A stretch of DNA of 64,000 bases from Actinoplanes sp. M2I2 (lineage in GTDB: Bacteria; Actinomycetota; Actinomycetes; Mycobacteriales; Micromonosporaceae), in NCBI RefSeq assembly GCF_023544445.1, contig NZ_JALPVJ010000002.1:310001-374000 (forward strand), read 5' to 3'. Shown here in pieces: positions 59,972-64,000 of this stretch. How positions within the stretch are numbered: position 1 is the first letter of the stretch; every line of letters begins with the position of its first letter. The notes beneath the pieces were generated by a model. That model did no database searches. It was not told the DNA's origin and was given only the letters and a program-made list of their open reading frames with translations. A program made the translations under genes and the position numbers.

Positions 59972-60640
59972 ATGAAGGCAGTTCGGTTCAGTCGTTTCGG
60001 CGGCCCGGAGGTCCTCGAGATCGTGGAGCTTCCGGATCCGCATCCGGGCCCCGGCGAGGTCCGGATCGCGGTACGCGCGGCCGGTGTCAGTGTGAGTGAC
60101 GGGAAGAAACGACAGGGTCTGATGGACCAGGAGCTTCCGCAGACCATGGGCTACGAGGCGGCCGGTGTCGTCGACGAGCTGGGTGAGGGAGTCACCGGCG
60201 TGGCCGTCGGCGATCGGGTGTTCGGCTTCTGCGCCGACGGGGCGGCCCAGGCCGAACGTGCGGTGCTGGCGCACTACGCGCCGATCCCGTACGGCGACGG
60301 TCTCGTCGAGCGGGTGCGGGCTCTCGCTCCCGGCGGCGTGGATCTCGCGCTCGACGTCGCCGGCAGCGGCGTCCTGCCGGAGCTCGTCGCGCTCGCCGGT
60401 GGCCCGGAGCGGGTCCTGACGGTCGCGGATTTCCCGGGCGCGCAGAAGCACGGTGTGCGGTTCAGCCGGGGTGATTCCGGTCGGGCGCTCCACGCTCTCA
60501 CCGAGATCGGCCCGCTGATCGAGTCCGGGCGCTTCGCGCTCCCCGCCGTACGGACCTTTCTGCTCGCCGAGGTCGCCGCGGCGCACCGGGCCGTCGACGA
60601 GAACCGGGTACGAGCCAAGCTCGTTCTGGTGGTCGGCTGA
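59972..60640 (+). pseudogene. Zinc-binding/quinone oxidoreductase lacking its cofactor-binding core
   Basis: 222 aa from ATG at 59972 (GTG at 59969 also possible) where relatives have about 300. The N-terminal GroES-like part is complete (MKAVRFSRFGGPEVLEIVELP to VLAHYAPIP). It then runs directly into YGDGLVERVRALAPGGVDLALDVAGSG and a normal C-terminus. The roughly 80 residues between, with the A-A-x-G-G-V-G nucleotide-binding motif, are gone without loss of frame (junction near 60290). It is translated as an open frame but should not bind NADPH. Confidence 0.8.
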
Positions 60641-60700
60641 CGCCCCACCGACGTGCCCGGGACCGCCGCCCGGTCGTGGCCAAGTACGCTCCGACCGGGG

Positions 60701-61774
60701 GTGAGAGTCTTGGACGTCCGAGGCGATTGGCAACCGGCCCGGCCGGCGGGCCGGGGACGCGCCGACCACACCGCCATCGTGGGCTGCGATCTGTTCGTCG
60801 ACGGGGTCGCCGTCGAAAGCCCGGGCCCGGCCGCCGATCTGGCCCAGCTCTACGAGAAGGCCCGGAACGAGGACGGCGCCTTCGTCTGGCTGGGGTTGCA
60901 CGAGCCCACCGAGGCCGCGCTCAGCCGGGTCGCCGAGGTGTTCGGTCTGCACCCGCTCGCCCTCGAGGACGTTCTGCACCGCGAGCAACGGGTGAAGCTC
61001 GAGCGGTACGAGGATGTGGTGTTCCTCGTCGTCCGGGCCGCCCGCTACGTGGAGCACGAGCGGGTCACCGCCACCAGCGAGATCGTCAGCACCGGCTTCG
61101 TCCGCCTGTTCGTCGGCCCGCACTTCGTCATCACCGTGCGGCAGGGCACGGTCATGGAGCTCAGCTCGCTGCGGGCCGACCTGAGCTCCCACCCGGCGAC
61201 GCTGGCTCAGGGCCCCTGGTCGGTGGTGCACGCGATCCTGGACCGCCTCGTCGACGCCTACGTCGACATCGCGACCGCCGTGCAGACCGACGTCGACCAG
61301 ACCGAGGCCGCTGTGTTCGCGTCCGGGACGCCGGTCACGATCGAGCAGATCTACCAGCTCAAGCGTCAGCTGATGAAGTTCCGCGGGGCCGTGCTGCCTC
61401 TGCAGCGCCCGCTGGCCGCGCTGGGCGGCAAGCAGTTCGCCGATCTGCCCAAGGAGATCCGCCGCTATTTCGGTGACGTCGCCGACCACCACAACGCCGC
61501 CGTGGAACAGGTTCTGGCGTTCGACGACGTGCTCAACGCTCTGCTGCAGGCCCGTCTCGCCCAGTTGACCGTCGACCAGAACAACGACATGCGCAAGATC
61601 GCCTCCTGGGCCGCCATCGCCGCGCTGCCGACCGCGGTGGCCGGCATCTACGGCATGAACTTCTCGCACATGCCCGAGCTGACATGGCGTTACGGCTATC
61701 CCACCATCGTGCTGCTCCTGCTGGTCAGCGCGACCGTGCTCTACCGGGTGCTCCGCCGGGCCGGATGGCTCTGA
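60701..61774 (+). CDS. corA: CorA-family magnesium/cobalt channel
   Basis: 357 aa from GTG at 60701. The large cytoplasmic funnel (about 1-295: HPLALEDVLHREQRVKLERYEDVVFLVVRAA) precedes two C-terminal membrane helices with the selectivity motif YGMNFSHMPEL between them. All features of a functional CorA/Mrs2 pentameric channel are present. A TACGCT hexamer upstream of the GTG suggests a leaderless or short leader. Confidence 0.92.
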   Translation: MRVLDVRGDWQPARPAGRGRADHTAIVGCDLFVDGVAVESPGPAADLAQLYEKARNEDGAFVWLGLHEPTEAALSRVAEVFGLHPLALEDVLHREQRVKLERYEDVVFLVVRAARYVEHERVTATSEIVSTGFVRLFVGPHFVITVRQGTVMELSSLRADLSSHPATLAQGPWSVVHAILDRLVDAYVDIATAVQTDVDQTEAAVFASGTPVTIEQIYQLKRQLMKFRGAVLPLQRPLAALGGKQFADLPKEIRRYFGDVADHHNAAVEQVLAFDDVLNALLQARLAQLTVDQNNDMRKIASWAAIAALPTAVAGIYGMNFSHMPELTWRYGYPTIVLLLLVSATVLYRVLRRAGWL

Positions 61775-62783
<1,009 letters not shown>

Positions 62784-63121
62784 TCGAAGGCGTTCACGGC
62801 CGGGGATCGTCACTCCGGTAACCACTGATGGCGGACCCGGTATGCCGATCACCGCGTCAGTGTGCGGATGACCGTTTCCCTCGCCGGTACGTACTTCGGC
62901 GAGCATCAACTCATGATCGTGCGACGCCGTGAACGCGAAGCCGGAATCGCGGTGGCGGATGGTGATTCCGACACCGCATTCGCCGAGATCACAGCCAGCG
63001 GATATCGTCATGCCGCGAGATAGCCGTCAGTGACGACCGGATAGCCGGTCGGCATCCCCGGCAATGCTCGACACCATCCACAAGCGAGTGTGGCGATTCC
63101 CCCTACAGATCGAGGATCTCG
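62784..63121. other. Intergenic stretch after the mur remnant
   Basis: About 340 bp, slightly lower in GC than its surroundings. It contains only a doubtful 51-codon frame (62868-63023) and the promoter region of the gene at 63122. I see no recognisable family. Confidence 0.4.
62868..63023 (+). CDS. Possible small protein, unknown
   Basis: 51 codons from ATG at 62868 (MTVSLAGTYFGEHQLMIVRR start). No ribosome-binding site and no family match; a longer frame on the other strand covers the same DNA. Listed only because the stretch otherwise has no gene. Confidence 0.15.
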   Translation: MTVSLAGTYFGEHQLMIVRRREREAGIAVADGDSDTAFAEITASGYRHAAR

Positions 63122-64000
63122 ATGACGTCTTACACCATCACCGTCGCGCCGACCGACGACAGCGGCAACACCACCACGATCATCGTGGACATGAGTGCCG
63201 ACGCGGTCCGCATCACCGACGTGCACCTGCACGCGTCCGCAGGACTGACCGGCACCCAGCTTCCGGCCGTCGACGTCAACCTTCTGATGCAGGCCGTCGC
63301 GCCGCAGCTCGAGCTGACCGCGGGTCCCACCACCGTCGTCCCGGCCCGCACCGAAACGCCGGCGGCCGCACCCACGACAACCGCTGAGCCCGCGACCGTC
63401 GACGCCGAGAGCGCCGTCACGGCCACCGACTCGGCCCCGGCCGCCACCGCGTCCGTCACCACCTCCGTCGCCGAGACGCAGGCCGGCCGTCCCGCCGCCG
63501 CCCGCGGCCGGAGCCGGCGCGCCGCGCAGGAGCCCGCCGCTGTCGAGCCTTCGACGACCGCGACGCCGAAATCCCGCCGCCGCAACCGTTCCGACGACGC
63601 CGCGTCCGCGGCCAAGCCGGTCGAGACCCCGGCGCCCAAGGACGACACGGCCGTGACTCCGGCAGCGACCCGTTCGCGGAAGACCGCGGCGCGCAAGCAG
63701 ACTGCTGCGGTCCCGGCTCAGCCGGTCGAGCCGACGGTGACTCCGGCGCCGAAGGACGACACGGCCGCGGCTCCGGCGGCGACCCGTTCGCGGAAGACCG
63801 CGGCGCGCAAGCAGGCTGCCGCGGTCCCGGCTCAGCCGGTCGAGCCGACGGTGACTCCGGCGCCGAAGGACGACACGGCCGCGGCTCCGGCGACGACCCG
63901 CGCGCGGAAGACCGCCGCCCGCAAGGAGACCGCCGCGGCCCCGGCCCGCAAGGAGACCGCCGCGGCCCCGGCCCGCAAGGAGACCGCTGCGTCCTCGAAG
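63122..64000 (+). CDS. Lys/Ala/Pro-rich repeat protein (3' end cut by window edge)
   Basis: At least 293 aa from ATG at 63122, with GAGGA upstream; no stop before 64000. The first 80 residues form an ordered domain (TSYTITVAPTDDSGNTTTIIVDMSADAVRITDVHLHASAG ... VDVNLLMQAVAPQL). The rest is low-complexity: Arg/Lys-rich patches (AARGRSRRAA, KSRRRN, RSRKTAARK) spaced by Pro/Ala/Thr, in two repeat classes of 38 and 9 codons. Such basic tails resemble histone H1-like DNA-binding tails of actinobacterial nucleoid proteins; the N-terminal domain I do not recognise. Confidence 0.8.
   Translation, partial: MTSYTITVAPTDDSGNTTTIIVDMSADAVRITDVHLHASAGLTGTQLPAVDVNLLMQAVAPQLELTAGPTTVVPARTETPAAAPTTTAEPATVDAESAVTATDSAPAATASVTTSVAETQAGRPAAARGRSRRAAQEPAAVEPSTTATPKSRRRNRSDDAASAAKPVETPAPKDDTAVTPAATRSRKTAARKQTAAVPAQPVEPTVTPAPKDDTAAAPAATRSRKTAARKQAAAVPAQPVEPTVTPAPKDDTAAAPATTRARKTAARKETAAAPARKETAAAPARKETAASSK
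63620..63997 (+). repeat. In-frame coding repeats of 114 bp and 27 bp
   Basis: Unit A (38 codons, VEPTVTPAPKDDTAAAPA ...) spans 63620-63724 (35-codon version), 63725-63838 and 63839 to about 63916, nearly identical at DNA level. Unit B (27 bp, ARKETAAAP) is repeated three times, 63917-63943, 63944-63970 and 63971-63997, the first two identical. Confidence 0.9.

Overview
The window is high-GC DNA with GTG and TTG starts, strong third-position G/C and many 1-4 bp gene overlaps. AfsR/SARP, MmyB-type XRE and HxlR regulators, a MacAB-like exporter and many lipoproteins fit a filamentous actinobacterium, most likely Micromonosporaceae (Actinoplanes-like). That placement is inferred from gene style, not from a marker gene. 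I see no rRNA, tRNA, CRISPR array or intact insertion sequence. The content is accessory/peripheral: regulators, redox enzymes, cell-wall and envelope functions, and a striking number of decayed genes.

Layout. 1-2.2 kb: truncated SARP regulator and two SnoaL/NTF2-like proteins. 2.4-7.3 kb: beta-lactam response locus, with a class A beta-lactamase overlapping a bifunctional penicillin-binding protein, divergent from a LysR regulator that overlaps a cytoplasmic class-A-like serine protein. The divergent part resembles the Streptomyces cacaoi blaL/blaA/blaB arrangement. 7.3-10 kb: two overlapping SDR genes and a LuxR-type regulator with a degenerate receiver domain. 10-10.5 kb: abutting remnants of two genes.

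10.6-21.9 kb is the most interesting part. A MacA/MacB-like exporter is preceded by an OmpR-type two-component system (TCS). The kinase's external domain shares a four-cysteine framework with two flanking lipoproteins. Beside it lies a NarL-type TCS whose kinase carries an unusual C-terminal membrane segment plus external domain, and that domain also exists as a stand-alone small membrane protein just upstream. A 108-bp imperfect direct repeat (about 79% identity) flanks this second module. Each TCS is thus accompanied by a free copy of its own putative sensing domain.

22-34.5 kb: small regulator/enzyme pairs (MmyB-type XRE, AraC, MarR, LysR; hydrolases, SDRs, RidA, ABM monooxygenases) and an M20 peptidase pseudogene. 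34.6-45.2 kb: acyl-CoA-dehydrogenase-like flavoprotein, CrtU-like carotenoid oxidoreductase, two HxlR loci with clear operators, a BrkB-family membrane protein, HflX, a glutamate-cysteine-ligase-like enzyme and an Orn/Lys/Arg decarboxylase. 45.2-53.4 kb: secreted/envelope enzymes (GH76, sulfatase), a ZIP transporter, a deaminase, a deleted aldehyde dehydrogenase and a sugar dehydrogenase. 53.4-57.2 kb: apparent operon of zinc alcohol dehydrogenase, aldehyde dehydrogenase, NADP-binding oxidoreductase and cysteine-rich copper protein. 57.3-61.8 kb: ChaB-like protein, MmyB regulator, Atu4866-like lipoprotein, TetR, a quinone-oxidoreductase lacking its cofactor-binding core, and CorA. 61.8-62.8 kb: remnants of a VanA-type D-Ala-D-Lac ligase and of MurG. 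The right edge cuts a Lys/Ala/Pro-rich repeat protein.

Two themes run through the window: sensing and defence of the cell envelope (beta-lactamase/PBP, exporter plus two TCSs, former van/mur genes), and gene decay by internal deletion (M20 peptidase, aldehyde dehydrogenase, quinone oxidoreductase, MurG). Leaderless starts, with a -10 hexamer about 7 nt before GTG/ATG, are common.
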